Shown one piece after another: positions 48,101 through 57,119 of a DNA stretch of 64,000 bases; the stretch's first letter is position 1; each line of letters begins with the position of its first letter. The notes below the pieces were generated by a model, which made no database searches, was not told the origin of the DNA, and saw only the letters and a list, made by a program, of their open reading frames with translations. The stretch is from Hedera helix (Eukaryota > Streptophyta > Magnoliopsida > Apiales > Araliaceae): assembly GCA_947179155.2 (NCBI GenBank), contig OX359273.1, positions 41,066,523 to 41,130,522 of the forward strand, in the 5' to 3' direction. The translations under genes and the position numbers were made by a program.

Positions 48101-49531
48101 TTCTTGATGGAGCATCATCTTCTGCAGTTGATACGTCACATTCTTCGGAAAGAGTACTTTCACAAGAACTTGGCCAAAGCTCAACGTGGAAGGATGAATC
48201 CCAAGATTTAAATTTATTCAAAGATAATAATAAGAGTATTCCCACTTTTAAGAATGTTGGAAGAGAGAGCCCAAGAGAAAATTGGTACTCGGGGGATTAT
48301 GGAAAGTATAATTCAGAAGAAATGGCTGGTAAGAAAAACCAATTTTTGCTTGATGGTCATAGTTTTCCGCTCTTCGGCCACTCACGGAACACAAGCTCAA
48401 ACACTTCTCTTCAGAATGTTACTGGGCCATTGCCATCAACCCATATTTCGACCTTGACTAGGTCATATTTGCCTTTTGGTTCCTCTTCTTGGAATTTAGA
48501 TCCCCTTGGATCCCATAAATGTTTTGACGGAGATAGAGAATATGGTGCTTCCAGATCTGCTTCTTTGCAGCAAAGCTCTGAATCAGAAAATCCTTATTGG
48601 AAGGATGTTTCTGGAGATTATACACTTTCTGGTGGATATAGAACCAAAATATCTTCATATAATTGGGAGTATAATTGGGAGCCATCTGCACCTTTTCATC
48701 CATCATCTTCTATTGCTCGAAGGTTGCTGTCTTCAGTAAACCAATATGACCCTATTCTTGATAGCATCGAGCCACCCAAATCACTAGATGGAGTCTCTAA
48801 GTTTTCTACCTCTAGTCAAGGAATGTCTGGCCCGGGATATAACTTTGGTAAACAATCTCATTTTGGGCATTATCATAACCATGACAATGTCTTGGACAAT
48901 AAAAACTATGGAAAGGATTCGATTTCAGCTAAAGCAGAAACTGTTGTAACTGCAATAGCTGAGCCGCGGAACAGAAATGCCTTCCCGAAAGAAGAGAAGC
49001 TCTTGAAATCAGCTAATGTCAAATATATCACAAAAGGGAGTACTACAAATACTGATCATGATTATGTAAATCAAAGTGATGGGCTGATACAAAAGACAAA
49101 ATCAAAAATAGAAACTGATGGACAAACAAGTGAAATGGATGTTGATCTTAATATAGATGAAGATATGCTCAGGGAATCAAAAGCCCTGAAGCTATTTCGT
49201 GTTGCCCTTATTGATTTTGTGAAAGAATTGGTTAAACCAACTTGGCGTGAGGGTAACTTGAGCAAGGATGCTCACAAGATGATAGTCAAAAGAGCAGTTG
49301 ACAGAGTCCTTAGCACAATACCAGCCCATCAAATTCCATGTACCCCAGAATCAGTTAAGCTGTATCTTTCTTCATCCCAGCCAAAGATTGCAAAGCTTGT
49401 CGAGGTGAGCTAGAGATGATAATTTGTAGGGAAAACTTGGATATGGGATGCTTGGTATTACCCTGCTTACAGCGTTTGACACTTAGTTCTGTTATTTGCA
49501 GGGATACATTGACAAATATGGAAAAGTATGA
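32889..49531 (+). CDS. CCCH zinc-finger protein, five exons (predicted 775 aa)
   Basis: Exons 32889-33129, 46190-46685, 46837-47054, 48062-49404 and 49502-49531 total 2328 nt. All introns are GT-AG and all phases agree. The N-terminus is very acidic (Asp/Ser then Glu-rich, residues 24-70). A single CCCH finger, C274-x7-C282-x5-C288-x3-H292, follows RPRSLSPGTEF. The middle is Ser/Asn-rich and probably disordered. The last 85 residues (about 690-775; FVKELVKPTWREGNLSK, then YLSSSQPKIAKLVEGYIDKYGKV) form a conserved helical C-terminus like that of plant CCCH proteins of the C3H38/FES1 type. Such proteins act in the nucleus on RNA or on flowering-gene chromatin. The family match is from memory. 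Extra exons in the 13-kb intron cannot be ruled out, although the direct junction keeps the frame. Confidence 0.85.
34293..35383. mobile_element. non-autonomous hAT element with perfect 8-bp target duplication
   Basis: Termini CATAGTTGTCAAGTAG and ...CTTAACAACCATG are imperfect inverted repeats. ATTATGAA flanks both sides exactly (34285-34292 and 35384-35391). TCGACTAGTCGACTAG near the left end and GACGACTAGTC near the right are subterminal repeats of the kind hAT transposases bind. There is no transposase. The same terminus type bounds the element at 47134-48045. Confidence 0.85.
35043..35275. repeat. 116-bp tandem duplication inside the hAT element
   Basis: A unit beginning near TCGATTGGCAGTGATCGCG (35051) recurs at 35167 as TTGATTGGCAGTGATTGCG. 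The two are about 95% alike through GTTTGGGCCGGAGTTTTAGG and beyond. A short overlapping AGTCGCAGCAGTAG repeat precedes it. Confidence 0.85.
35640..35910 (+). mobile_element. LTR-retrotransposon 5' remnant: LTR end, primer-binding site, gag start
   Basis: GCACAAATTGGTATTAGAGC at about 35698-35717 looks like an LTR 3' end followed by a decayed initiator-tRNA(Met) primer site (TGGTATCAGAGC). An ATG at 35857 begins MESAANNSQITTEINSGYS, a plausible gag start, which soon hits a stop. No downstream gag or pol remains. The LTR would extend left towards about 35400, but its start was not found. Confidence 0.45.
36271..38760. mobile_element. LTR-like / Ty3-gypsy-derived DNA, possibly a solo LTR
   Basis: Starts TGACATCCCCAAATCC, a common kind of plant gypsy LTR terminus. 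It contains AAGGGTGAGCAAATACTTTG, ATCGGACCCGACATA and a GATTGAGCTCAAATTTGG region often seen in such LTRs. On the minus strand there is a TATA box, CCTATAAATAGG, near 38250, followed by a GA-rich leader-like stretch (38150-38220). No gag or pol lies inside. The right edge and the target duplication could not be fixed, and orientation is ambiguous. Confidence 0.4.
38763..40208. mobile_element. chimeric element: Ty3/gypsy gag-protease fragment between inverted LTR-like arms
   Basis: The left arm 38763-39076 ends CATCTTGTCCTACA. The right arm 39874-40208 begins TGTAGGACAAGATG and is the inverted counterpart over its whole length, sharing TTTGTATTGTT, GAGAGTTTTATTTTAAGTAG, AAATTGTTTCC and TGAATTGATTTGAG. 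Between them is a gag-protease fragment. Normal LTR elements have direct, not inverted, repeats, so this is either a rearranged retrotransposon or a foldback-type element that captured gag. A second copy at 41716 keeps the same left junction. Confidence 0.7.
39077..39873 (+). pseudogene. Ty3/gypsy gag zinc knuckles and protease fragment, copy 1
   Basis: The frame opens at GSEDLSKYD right at the arm junction and runs to a stop at 39664. It has a basic Lys/Asn/Gly-rich stretch and a variant knuckle (CGNCGKNHQGAC). Two CX2CX4HX4C zinc knuckles follow: CYNCGQEGHISPNC and CFVCEAEDHQVKNC. Last is the retropepsin site VLFDSGATCSFVS. After frameshifts, FDVILGMNWL and IDCQKKCV (39790-39865) complete the protease. 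Most of gag is missing upstream, and reverse transcriptase, RNase H and integrase are absent. Confidence 0.85.
40209..40959. other. AT-rich DNA in intron 1, nothing recognised
   Basis: No coding or repeat boundaries were seen apart from a GTTCATGAATTAATTATAG-like motif recurring twice. Confidence 0.3.
40960..41350. repeat. degenerate short tandem repeat, retrotransposon-UTR-like
   Basis: Units of roughly 35-40 bp of the form TAAGTTTNTNAAATTTNCAATTCAGCCCC recur at least five times from about 41155. Such arrays are common in the leader of plant gypsy elements. No gag follows directly. Confidence 0.5.
41716..42472 (+). mobile_element. second copy of the arm-gag-protease chimera (truncated)
   Basis: 41716-41853 matches the left arm of the element at 38763 and ends at the same CTTGTCCTACA junction. 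41854-42472 is the gag-protease fragment, with the same zinc knuckles and VLFDSGTTCSFV. The frame from about 41866 stops at 42414. From about 42011 to 42373 it differs from copy 1 at only about one position, whereas the flanks are clearly more diverged. It breaks off at AACAAGGAAG, and the inverted right arm is absent. Confidence 0.8.
42476..44320 (+). mobile_element. degenerate non-autonomous LTR retrotransposon
   Basis: Two diverged direct repeats, about 42476-42770 and 44048-44320, share ATTGATGTAATCCATTTTGG / ATTGATTTAATCCATCTTGG, TTTGAGAATTGAATTA and TAGTGGGTTATTTAGA-type segments. The second is preceded by AATGGAGGGGAGAA (44034-44047), a good polypurine tract. The 1.3-kb interior has only short frames, one with a coiled-coil-like QTQEEHNKEMEECHKAI (about 43087-43140), and no recognisable gag or pol. 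The LTR ends are approximate. Confidence 0.6.
44632..45310. mobile_element. probable MITE with AGCTTCTGC-type subterminal motifs
   Basis: The left CATGTTTGTAACAAATATT with GTAGCTTCTGGC pairs imperfectly with the right AGAAGCTGAGAAATGAGAAG and TTGTTATGAACAAGC. GGAGAAGCAGAAGCAGTTGC repeats the theme internally. The interior is AT-rich. This type is common among plant non-autonomous DNA transposons; the superfamily is unassigned. Confidence 0.4.
46190..46685 (+). CDS. CCCH gene exon 2
   Basis: Acceptor TTCCATGTAG/ATG, donor AAAG/GTGTGG. It encodes a polar, Glu/Ser/Asp-rich segment (VTHDIKTTGQQEQ to KHRVQ) without a known domain. An earlier GT at 46678 would break the phase with exon 3, so the donor at 46686 is preferred. 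Confidence 0.8.
46837..47054 (+). CDS. CCCH gene exon 3 (zinc finger)
   Basis: A strong acceptor GTTTTTCAG/ATTGG and donor GAAG/GTGATA. It encodes RPRSLSPGTEF, then CDFFAKGWCIKGKSCRFLH, a complete CCCH finger. Intron 2 is only 151 bp. Confidence 0.9.
47134..48045. mobile_element. hAT-like element in intron 3 of the CCCH gene
   Basis: Inverted termini CATAGTTGTCAAATCG and GATTCTGACAAGTATG enclose subterminal TATCGTATCGTAAGATACG-type palindromes on both sides. The flanks are CCTTTTGC (47126-47133) and TCTTTTGC (48046-48053), a 7-of-8 direct repeat. The termini match the family at 34293-35383. It contains a Stowaway MITE. Its right end lies 16 bp before exon 4. Confidence 0.75.
47525..47744. 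mobile_element. Stowaway MITE, complete
   Basis: TACTCCCTCTGTCCCA at the left and TGGGACGGAGGGAGTA at the right give near-perfect inverted termini with a TA target duplication. The pairing extends inward through GATAAAAGTC/GACTTTTATC. Length is 220 bp. It is nested inside the hAT-like element and is therefore younger. Confidence 0.92.
48062..49404 (+). CDS. CCCH gene exon 4 (Ser/Asn-rich region and conserved C-terminus)
   Basis: The longest exon. Acceptor TTTATCAG/GATCGG and donor GAG/GTGAGC. It starts SEGCTEKPQL and runs through a long Ser/Tyr/Asn-rich stretch with several aromatic-containing motifs (WKDVSGDYTLSGGY, NWEYNWEPSAPF). It ends in the conserved ALIDFVKELVKPTW and HQIPCTPESVKLYLSSSQPK block. 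The fused frame continues only to a stop nine nt past the donor, supporting splicing to exon 5. Confidence 0.9.
49502..49531 (+). CDS. CCCH gene exon 5 (terminal mini-exon)
   Basis: Acceptor TTATTTGCAG/GGATAC. Encodes GYIDKYGKV and the stop TGA at 49529-49531, completing the family-typical KLVEGYIDKYGKV end. Intron 4 is 97 bp. Confidence 0.85.
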   Translation, partial: GYIDKYGKV

Positions 49532-50990
49532 CCTGCCTGGCCGATTGGTTTTCTTCTGGACAGAGTCCTTCATGTACATTATATCAAACCTGAAGTGGTG
49601 AAAGTTTCTTTCGCGAGGCTGTCTTATGAAAAATGAACACCTGGGAGTGAGAGTCCTAATGTGTTTTGGGTTTTCCTGAGATTTCTTGTTTGAAGGATAA
49701 GACTTGTTTATCTTCCTTTATGCTTTTAGTTTTACTGAGAATTCTTGTTCGAAGGATCAGACTTGTTTCTCTTCCTTTATGCTTCAGTAACCTGTAGGAT
49801 CATGTTTGTTATATAAATATTTCGGTTTAGTAACTTTAGTTCTCTGTTAAAAATGTTTCGGGATGCCATATGTAGGCTGTAGAGATTTTCTTGCATACTT
49901 GCATCATTCCAGATAGGAATAAGTTACAAGTACTTACGCATTAGCTCTCTAGAATGCAACAGTGTGCCAGTTTTTTTAGCAGTTTTCTGTTAGTTATGAA
50001 TTTTCTGGCATTAAGATCTATGATTGAAGTTCTTATTGAATTTCTTGTTCTAAATTAATTAGTTGTGTTTCTTGAAGATTGACTTTTTTGGTTGTCTTTC
50101 TAAATTAGTTGGTATTACTTTCTACCTTCTACCTTTTCCTTTTGGATTGATTAGTGCATGAAACATTCTGCATTGTTCTTAGTCGTATGCATCATTTGCG
50201 TTGAATGGATACCTTGTTATGACTCTTATAACATGCATTGCGTTAGGTATTTGACTGCGTTTGGTATTTGCATGCGTTAGTTATTTGAATGCGCTAGATA
50301 TTTCATTGCTTCAGTGTTGTCTGCAAGATTTGGTCATAACAGTGGGTGGAGGGGGGTTGGGGGTAGGGGGAGCAAGTTTCTAAAACTATGATTTTTGTTC
50401 CTCTCCTTTGATTTATTAACGTGTACGGTGAAATTAGTGATGTGCCAGTTTTGTTTGAGCTCCTCCTGGCTGAATACTTACAATTAAGCACTTGAGACGA
50501 GTGTTTTGTTTTTTAACTTCTTACTAGGTTATAATTGAGAAGTATTGATAGTTGCTAGTTACTATGTTTAAATGAAACCTTGAATACTTTTTAGTTTTGT
50601 CTCAGAGAAGTTACAAACTGAAACTTTAATGTCCTTTGTATGCCCTCTTCTCCTCTATTTGAGTTGCACTTGGCTATCCTGCACGTGCTTAATGTTTTGG
50701 CAGAGGTGTAGGCCTGTGCAAGGACACAATAATTGGACCGATCTCTTCATTTGGCATTTAAAAGCCAGATTCTGGCCCGACTTTGATTTTTGCTAGAGGT
50801 TCTATCAGGTTGTCATATGTATTAGGGTGCAATCACTAGTGTGAGGAACGTACTTGGAAGTCCCACATCACGATAGGACTGCATCAAGGTAGACATTAAG
50901 TTCGTACTTGTTTTACATTAGACATGGATGAGCTTACAAAGGGCTTTCAAGAGCCACTACCCTTGTTTATACTTGGACGGGATATTGCTC
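49532..50990 (+). other. 3' UTR and downstream DNA of the CCCH gene
   Basis: 49690-49790 contains a duplicated AGACTTGTTTNTCTTCCTTT segment (49707 and 49760). The T-rich sequence to about 50150 is a plausible 3' UTR, although no polyadenylation site was fixed. 50200-50300 has a repeated GCGTTAGNTATTTGAATGCG motif. No gene was recognised. Confidence 0.4.
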
Positions 50991-51012
50991 ATAGACAAGA
51001 CTAGCGTAGGGC

Positions 51013-51170
51013 TTAATACTAACCTATAGTTATGCGGGATACTTTAGAATTGAAAGGCTTTATACTTGGTAGAACCAAGACTAAGGTTGACATAATACTA
51101 AGCTAGAGTTATGCGGGATACTTTAGAATTGAAAAGCTTTATACTTGGTAGAACCAAGACTAAGGTTGGC
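51013..51170. repeat. 79-bp tandem duplication
   Basis: TATGCGGGATACTTTAGAAT occurs at 51031 and 51110. The copies continue almost identically through TTATACTTGGTAGAACCAAG and ACTAAGGTTG. Two units. Confidence 0.9.
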
Positions 51171-51354
51171 AATGTTGCGGTTTTGGTTATTAGGTGATTT
51201 GGTACCGTACCGCCTCCAATAAAGTTTGTAACAGAACTGCAATATTGGTACCAAAAATGCACTAGTTGTTAGGTTTAGAACAAGGGCTAAGATTGGAGAA
51301 GAAATTGAAAGGTTCGACAAGATGTAAACAACTTCAAAATTATAATCATAAATT

Positions 51355-52087
51355 TTAATTTAATGAAGAATGAGATGAGCTCATATAGGGAAATAATAAA
51401 GACCAATTCTTGGAGACTAAATAATCCAAATAAAATTCTAGAATGATCTCATTGCTGGACTATTTGATATGGGCTTCCAAAGCTATTTGTATTGATCTAA
51501 CCAAGTTGGGAAGTGAGCCAAAAATACAAATCTCATTAGGAAGTCATTTGAAGAAAATGGGCATGCAACTTTAACGGTGTTGAATATTTTGTTGGGATGA
51601 ACTTCTTACGGGGGAGTCAGACTAGGGTTTAGACCTTAGAATTGGAGTTAAGATTGGAGAAGAGATTGAGAGAATACAAAAATGACAAACAAGCAATAAT
51701 GCTTCACAAATAATAATCAATTCAACGTAATTAGAAATAATGGATTACATGAGTCTAGAAAAATAAAAAACCCTAATTCTTGGAGATGAAGTAAACTTGA
51801 AAAATTAGGAAATAAAATCTAATAATAATTAGAATTTTACAATAATCTCCTTGTTGGACCATTTGGCATGGACTTCTAAAGCTTATTTATTGGTTCCACT
51901 AAGTTGGGCAGGCTCGTCAGTTCCACCAAGTTGGGGAGGGTTCGTCCGGCATCAGTTCTCCTATATCAAAAGAACTCATCTTCGAGTTAGGAAGTGAGCC
52001 AAAAATACAAATCTCATTAGGAAGTCATTTGAAGAAAATGGGCATGCAACTTTAACGGTGTTGAATATTTTGTTGGGATGAACTTCT
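51355..52087. repeat. segmental duplication, ~480-bp spacing
   Basis: A stretch starting GGGAAGTGAGCC or AGGAAGTGAGCC and ending TTGGGATGAACTTCT is repeated essentially without change at about 51508-51605 and 51989-52087. The preceding 150 bp also match imperfectly (CTCATTGCTGGACTATTTG / CTCCTTGTTGGACCATTTG). It lies beside the gypsy protease remnant and is probably retrotransposon UTR. Confidence 0.8.
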
Positions 52088-52139
52088 ACTATAAGAACAA
52101 CATTTAGTATCCACAATTATCGAAAATTCGTGATCTTTC

Positions 52140-53249
52140 CAACTAAATGTGATACTTCTATTGGTTACATATCACATTCAATTGTAGCAATTAGTTTACC
52201 AATGAAGCAAGTCCCTAAATACTTCTCATGAACTTTTAGGTTGGTGTTGTTTACCAATGCTACCTTATAGGGACTAGGATGAGGCTCTGTCTTTTGTCCA
52301 AGTTTTCGTGCAACATCCTCATAAACGACATTGGTATTACTGTCAAGATCAATAATCAAGCTACATAATAAACGACATTGGTACTACTATCAAGATCAAT
52401 AATCAAGCTACATAATTGATCATTGCGACAAATCCTTGTTTGGAAAAGACTACTCAAATACCTATCTTCTTTAGCACATGATAAGACATGGTTTATCATC
52501 ATCAATGCTATGATCACTCTTATTATCTTCATTTTCTTCTTCAACATTTGTACGCATCACTTTATTTACTCTGTGTTCAGGGTAGCACTAGCAACTAATG
52601 ACTCTTTTATAATGCAAGTGTCACTAACCAGTTAGGACATTGAGATGAGAAGTGTCTAAAACTATATAAATTATTAAAGTTACCTTGTTGAGTTGATAAA
52701 GTAGAAGAATGACCTTTGTTATCGTTGAAAGTAGACGAGAGACTATTGGGTGTCATATCAGCAGCTCGTGTATAATCAAAATTTGTCCTTTCCTTTTGAT
52801 TGTTGCTTTGCATTAAAGAAAGTCCTTTTAAGAAGTTTGGCGGGCTATTCTTTCAACACCTGATATGCGGATTGAAATTTTATTGGCAATTGAAAAAAAT
52901 GGACTCGTTTATGTACATAGCAACAAGAACTTTGTCACAAGCAAATTCATGAGGGCACAATTGGTAGAACTTATTACTATATTTTAGTACGGATAGGTTT
53001 CTCTTGTTGCAACTTCAAAAAATTATATAGTTTCGTTGTTTGTAATTGGTTGGCAAAAAGAACCGAGTCAGAAAATTTTCATTCCCTCCGAAGTTTAAAT
53101 TTCTTTACCAATTCTATGGAATTTTGCTTGCTCCTTTGTCCTCCAGACACAAGTTGTTTAAAAGGAAATGGAATCCTCCAAAATTTAAACTTCTCTACCA
53201 ATTCTATGGAATTTTGCTTGCTCCTTTGTCCACCATACACAAGTTGTTT
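52140..53249 (-). mobile_element. Ty3/gypsy gag-protease remnant
   Basis: On the minus strand, a zinc-knuckle relic FRHFSSQCPNW lies at about 52620-52660. After it come LCSLIIDLDSSTNVV and KLGQKTEPHPSPYKVALVN, the retropepsin region of plant gypsy elements (normally IIDSGS). The active-site glycine is gone and the protease start is partly duplicated (52320-52410). Upstream gag (52860-53249) is heavily decayed and has an 87-bp tandem duplication with CTATGGAATTTTGCTTGCTC at 53113 and 53200. The copia element begins at its right edge. Confidence 0.7.
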
Positions 53250-53441
53250 TGAAGGAAATGGAAGGGGATGTATATTTTACTTGAGAAGAGAAATACAAAT
53301 TTGGAGCACACTCAAGAACACTTCATTTTACTTGTTCCAAATGATTCAAGTACAAGGCTATTTATAGGTTACAAGAGACTATATGCTTCCATATATGAAC
53401 TAGAACATGAATCTAATTTAATGAATGCATGTACTGAATAG
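53250..53441 (-). repeat. copia A 3' LTR, outer part
   Basis: Matches 60782-60945 of the 5' LTR, for example GATTCAAGTACAAGGCTATT and ATGAACTAGAACATGAATCT, and includes an extra stretch TGCATGTACTGAA before the hAT junction. Confidence 0.85.
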
Positions 53442-54563
53442 TAAACATGCACAACAGGCCGGTCTGGGCTGGGCCTGTCAAACCTTGGACTTTGACTAGG
53501 CCAGGTCAGGCCGTTAACTTAGGTTTGCCAGGCCAAGCCTTGGCCGCTAGGCTGGGGTCTGGTTAGGACTACAGGCCAAACCAGGCCTAAGTCCTTTAAT
53601 TTAAGAGGAATATATAAAATAATAAATAAATTTTTGTAAAAATGATACAAGATTTTTGGGTTTTATTTTATTTTAACATTCTATTATACACCATTATAAG
53701 TTGGATGATTAGAACAAAAATAAATATATTCCTCTTAAATTAAAGGAAAATGTAATTTAAATGTAACCGGAATATAATGCAAATTGATTTCCTAAATGTA
53801 TGTTTACTATGCACGATTTGTCTTCATAGAAAATATAATTTGAATACAATTTAATGTGATACATATGACTATAGATGCAAAATAAATTAACTTCTTGTAG
53901 ATTACACTTTTATATTTTGAATACAAGGTTAGTTTCTATTTTATTTTTTTAGTATTAGGATCAGTTGAACATATATTTTCTAAAGTTTAAATACACATAT
54001 TTTCCTTTATGGTCATTAAATACTTGCATAGTTATATCTCAAGTATTATTTCTAATTGCTTTATGGAATTATTCTTTTAATTGCTACAACAGAATACCGG
54101 AAAAATAACCAAAATCATTAATCCTCCTAAGAATGTAGCACATCCAAATTAATGAAGAACTTGAGTATTTACAAAAAAGCTCAGCTTATTATTAATATTT
54201 AATATTAAAAGTTAGTTTATTGATGTATTAATTAATGTTAATATTTAACATTAAAATAGCAAGGAATATTAATAAAATTTTAATGTTAAATACTAGTAAT
54301 TTAGTATTTACAATAAACTAACTTATTATTAATATTAAATATACTAACTAGTTCTATTTCATTGAAGATGTATATTAATTAAATATATTTACAAGAAATC
54401 AAGAATGAATAATTAAAATTTTATTGATGTATTAATTAAAACTAATGTATTATAATTTATAAATTACAATAATGAATAATTATAATTTTATACTTCATTA
54501 ATGAATAATTATAATTTTAAATTTCAAATAACTTGATAAAGAACCAGGTCAGGTCTTAGGCCA

Positions 54564-54952
54564 TTTTAGGTAACTCCTCGAATCCTATTATGAGAAGAAA
54601 TCTTAATTATGGTAGGAATTTATTTTGGTAGTAATCTTATTTGTAGTAGATATATTTATTATATGAGTGTCCTAATTAAATTAAGAGAAGGGGAGTTGTG
54701 GGTACTCTCTAAATAGAGTCTTATGTTTAGAGAGAGGTAACACAACCAAGAGGTAGTAATTCTAAGAGTTGAGAGAGAGGGTGTAATTGGGTCTTAGATT
54801 GCTGTGTGAGGGAGGATTTTTCAACTTTATTCCGTGCAAAAAATTGTATTGTGGCGATTAATATATTGAAGTTGGTTTTGTGGATTAGGTCATTGTAGAC
54901 CAAACCACGTTAAATATTGTGTTGTTTATTTTGCTTGATTTAATTCCCAACA
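54564..54952 (+). repeat. copia B 5' LTR (389 bp)
   Basis: Begins TTTTAGGTAACTCC (TGTTAGG in the other LTR) and ends TTCCCAACA. CTCTCTAAATAGAGTC near 54706 may be its TATA region. Confidence 0.9.
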
Positions 54953-54970
54953 AGAGGTATCAAGAGCTAG
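54953..54970 (+). other. copia B primer-binding site
   Basis: AGAGGTATCAAGAGCT directly after the 5' LTR is close to the initiator-tRNA(Met) site TGGTATCAGAGC. Confidence 0.7.
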
Positions 54971-55011
54971 TTCATTGCATTTGAGATAGAGGGGATTAAT
55001 TTGCATAATAC

Positions 55012-55990
55012 GATGGCGACAAATTTGGGTAAATTTGAGTTTTCAATGTTCGATGGGAAACAAATTTCACATTGTGGCAAAGTAGTGTGCAAGATCTTTT
55101 GGTGTTACAAGGACTTGATCAAGCTTTGGAGGATAAAAAACTGGATGAGATGAAAGAACCAAATTGGCAAACAATTTCGCAAGAAGACGGTAAGCACAAT
55201 ACGTTCGTTGTTAGCACCTGAGATAAAGTATGATGTGTTGAAAGCGACTAATCCGAAAAAGTTGTGGGAATAACTCGAGAAGAGTTGTGCTTCGAAGTCG
55301 CTAACCAACAAATTGTGCTTGAAAATGGAATTGTTCTCCTTGAAAATGGATTGAGAGACGAATCTCCATGATCATCTAAATACTTTTAACAGTTTAGTGT
55401 CTCAATTGTTGAATACGGATGAAAAATTAGAAAATGAGAAGTCATTGCTCTTATTGTCATCTTTGCCCAAGAACAAGTCATTGGTGCAAACATTATTGGT
55501 AGGAAAATTAACTTGATTTTAGATGAAGTGGTTACTGTTTTGCTAGAAAGTCAAAAGTTGATGGGAGAATAGAGCAATAACATTGGTGAGCAAGCACTAA
55601 CTGTGGAAGGTTCCAATCGAGGGAGGCGTTAATGGAGAGATAATAGTATAGGAAGATCAAGATCTAGGCCAAGAGATTATAGAGATAGAGAGTGCTATTA
55701 TTGTGGAGAGAAGTTTCAAATTCAATACCAATGCAGAACACTAAAGGTGGACATGAAGAGTTTAAGGAAGCATTAAGAAAAATTGAAGGAGAAAGAAAAA
55801 GTTGAAGATGCTAATTTGCTTAGTGAAGTTGATGAAAAAGTTTTAATGGCTAATAATGACTACAATGAAGATGGATGGGTATTGGATTTTGCGGCTTCTA
55901 TGCATATATGCAAGGAGAAAGATTGCTTTGAGAGTTTGAAGTAAGATGGGGAATTTGGCTATGTTAATGCGGTGAATAAAGAGAGTTAAA
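55012..55990 (+). pseudogene. copia B gag-protease remnant
   Basis: Begins MATNLGKFEFSMFDGK. After a frameshift the copia gag pattern continues with LWQSSVQDLLVLQGL, SLLAPEIKYDVLK and LNTFNSLVSQL. A zinc-knuckle relic CYYCGEKFQIQYQC is at 55692-55735, and the protease site WVLDFAASMHIC at about 55878-55912 has DFA in place of DSG. At least six stops or frameshifts are visible, so no protein can be made. Confidence 0.8.
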
Positions 55991-56307
55991 AGGTGTTGGA
56001 AGTGTTCGTTTTAAACTACATGATGGTTCTACGAAAATTCTTGAGAATGTATGTTATGTCCTTAGTTATGGTGAGAATATAATTTCATTGGGAGAATTAT
56101 CCTCACTTGCATATACATACGTGGGTCATGGAGATTCATGCAAAGTGTTCAAGGAAGACAAATTAATTCTTCAAGGTCGGAAGAATGAAAAATTAATTTG
56201 TGTTGGAGGGATAGTCTATGCGTGGAAAGAAGACCAAGAAGAGTAACCATTGAGTGAAGTTCAAAGATGAAGTTGAAATATTTGGGGATTCAAGTCGAGG
56301 GAGGAAT

Positions 56308-56846
56308 TGTTAGGTAACTCCTCGAATCCTATTATGAGAATAAATCTTAATTGTGGTAGGAATTTATTTTGTTAGTAAATCCTATTTGTAGTAGATATAT
56401 TTATTATACGAGTGTCCTAATTAAATTAGGAGAAGGGGAGTTGTGGGTGCTCTGTAAATAGTCTTATGTTTAGAGAGAGGTAAAACATCTTAAGAGTTTA
56501 GAGAGGGTGTAATTGGGTCTTGGGTTGCTGTGTGAGAGAGGGTTTTTCAACTTAGTAGATATATTTATTATATGATTGTCCTAATTAAATTAGGAGAAGG
56601 GGAGTTGTGGGTGCTCTATAAATAGTCTTATGTTTAGAGAGAGGTAAAACAACATCTTAAGAGTTTAGAGAGGGTGTAATTGGGTCTTGGGTTGCTGTGT
56701 GAGAGAGGGTATTTCAACTTTTATTGCGTGCAAAAAGTTGTACTGTGGAGATTAATACATTGAAGTTAGTTTTGTGGATTAGGTCATTATGGACCAAACC
56801 ACGTTAAATATTTTATTGTTTATTTTGCGTGATTTAATTTCCAATA
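56308..56846 (+). repeat. copia B 3' LTR (539 bp) with internal tandem duplication
   Basis: Begins TGTTAGGTAACTCC and ends TTTCCAATA. A 164-bp segment starting GTAGATATATTTATTATA is present twice (56391-56553 and 56555-56718), which explains its excess over the 389-bp 5' LTR. Confidence 0.88.
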
Positions 56847-57000
56847 GGCCAGACCAGGCTTTTTTGCAGGTCAGATTTCTGTCTTAAAAGAGCGGCCTTT
56901 TCAAGCCTTCCCAGACCGGGTTTGACCCGATCCAGGCCTTGACTAGGCTGAGTTTTGACCAAGATCAGGTCGCAGGCCGCGGGCCTTTTGTGCATCTCTA

Positions 57001-57105
57001 AATTGAACATTAATACTCATGTATCAATACAAATGTATCTTCAAATACCAATGCATGGAAATACCAATAGTCAAGTCATTCATGTATCTATCTTAATCTC
57101 CAACA
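57001..57105 (-). repeat. copia A 3' LTR, inner part
   Basis: Matches 60950-61047, for example CATGTATCAATACAAAT and CTTAATCTCCAACA. Confidence 0.85.
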
Positions 57106-57119
57106 TTGTCTCCCTTAAG

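Larger units (their letters stand above)
54564..56846 (+). mobile_element. Ty1/copia retrotransposon B, internally deleted
   Basis: Two LTRs in direct orientation flank 1355 bp. The 5-bp target duplication GGCCA is exact at 54559-54563 and 56847-56851. A primer site follows the 5' LTR, and GTCGAGGGAGGAAT (56295-56308) is the polypurine tract. Only gag, the zinc knuckle, a protease start and a little of the integrase leader remain; reverse transcriptase and RNase H are absent, so it is non-autonomous. Confidence 0.9.
53442..57000. mobile_element. non-autonomous hAT-like element split by copia B
   Basis: Ends TAAACATGCACAACAGGCC and GGCCTTTTGTGCATCTCTA are inverted repeats. The subterminal 130-150 bp on each side is studded with GGCC, CCAGGTCAGG and GGCCAGGCC motifs, unlike the AT-rich interior. 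Flanking ACTGAATA and ATTGAACA agree at 6 of 8 positions, a decayed hAT-sized duplication. Excluding copia B, the element is about 1.27 kb and has no transposase frame. Confidence 0.75.
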
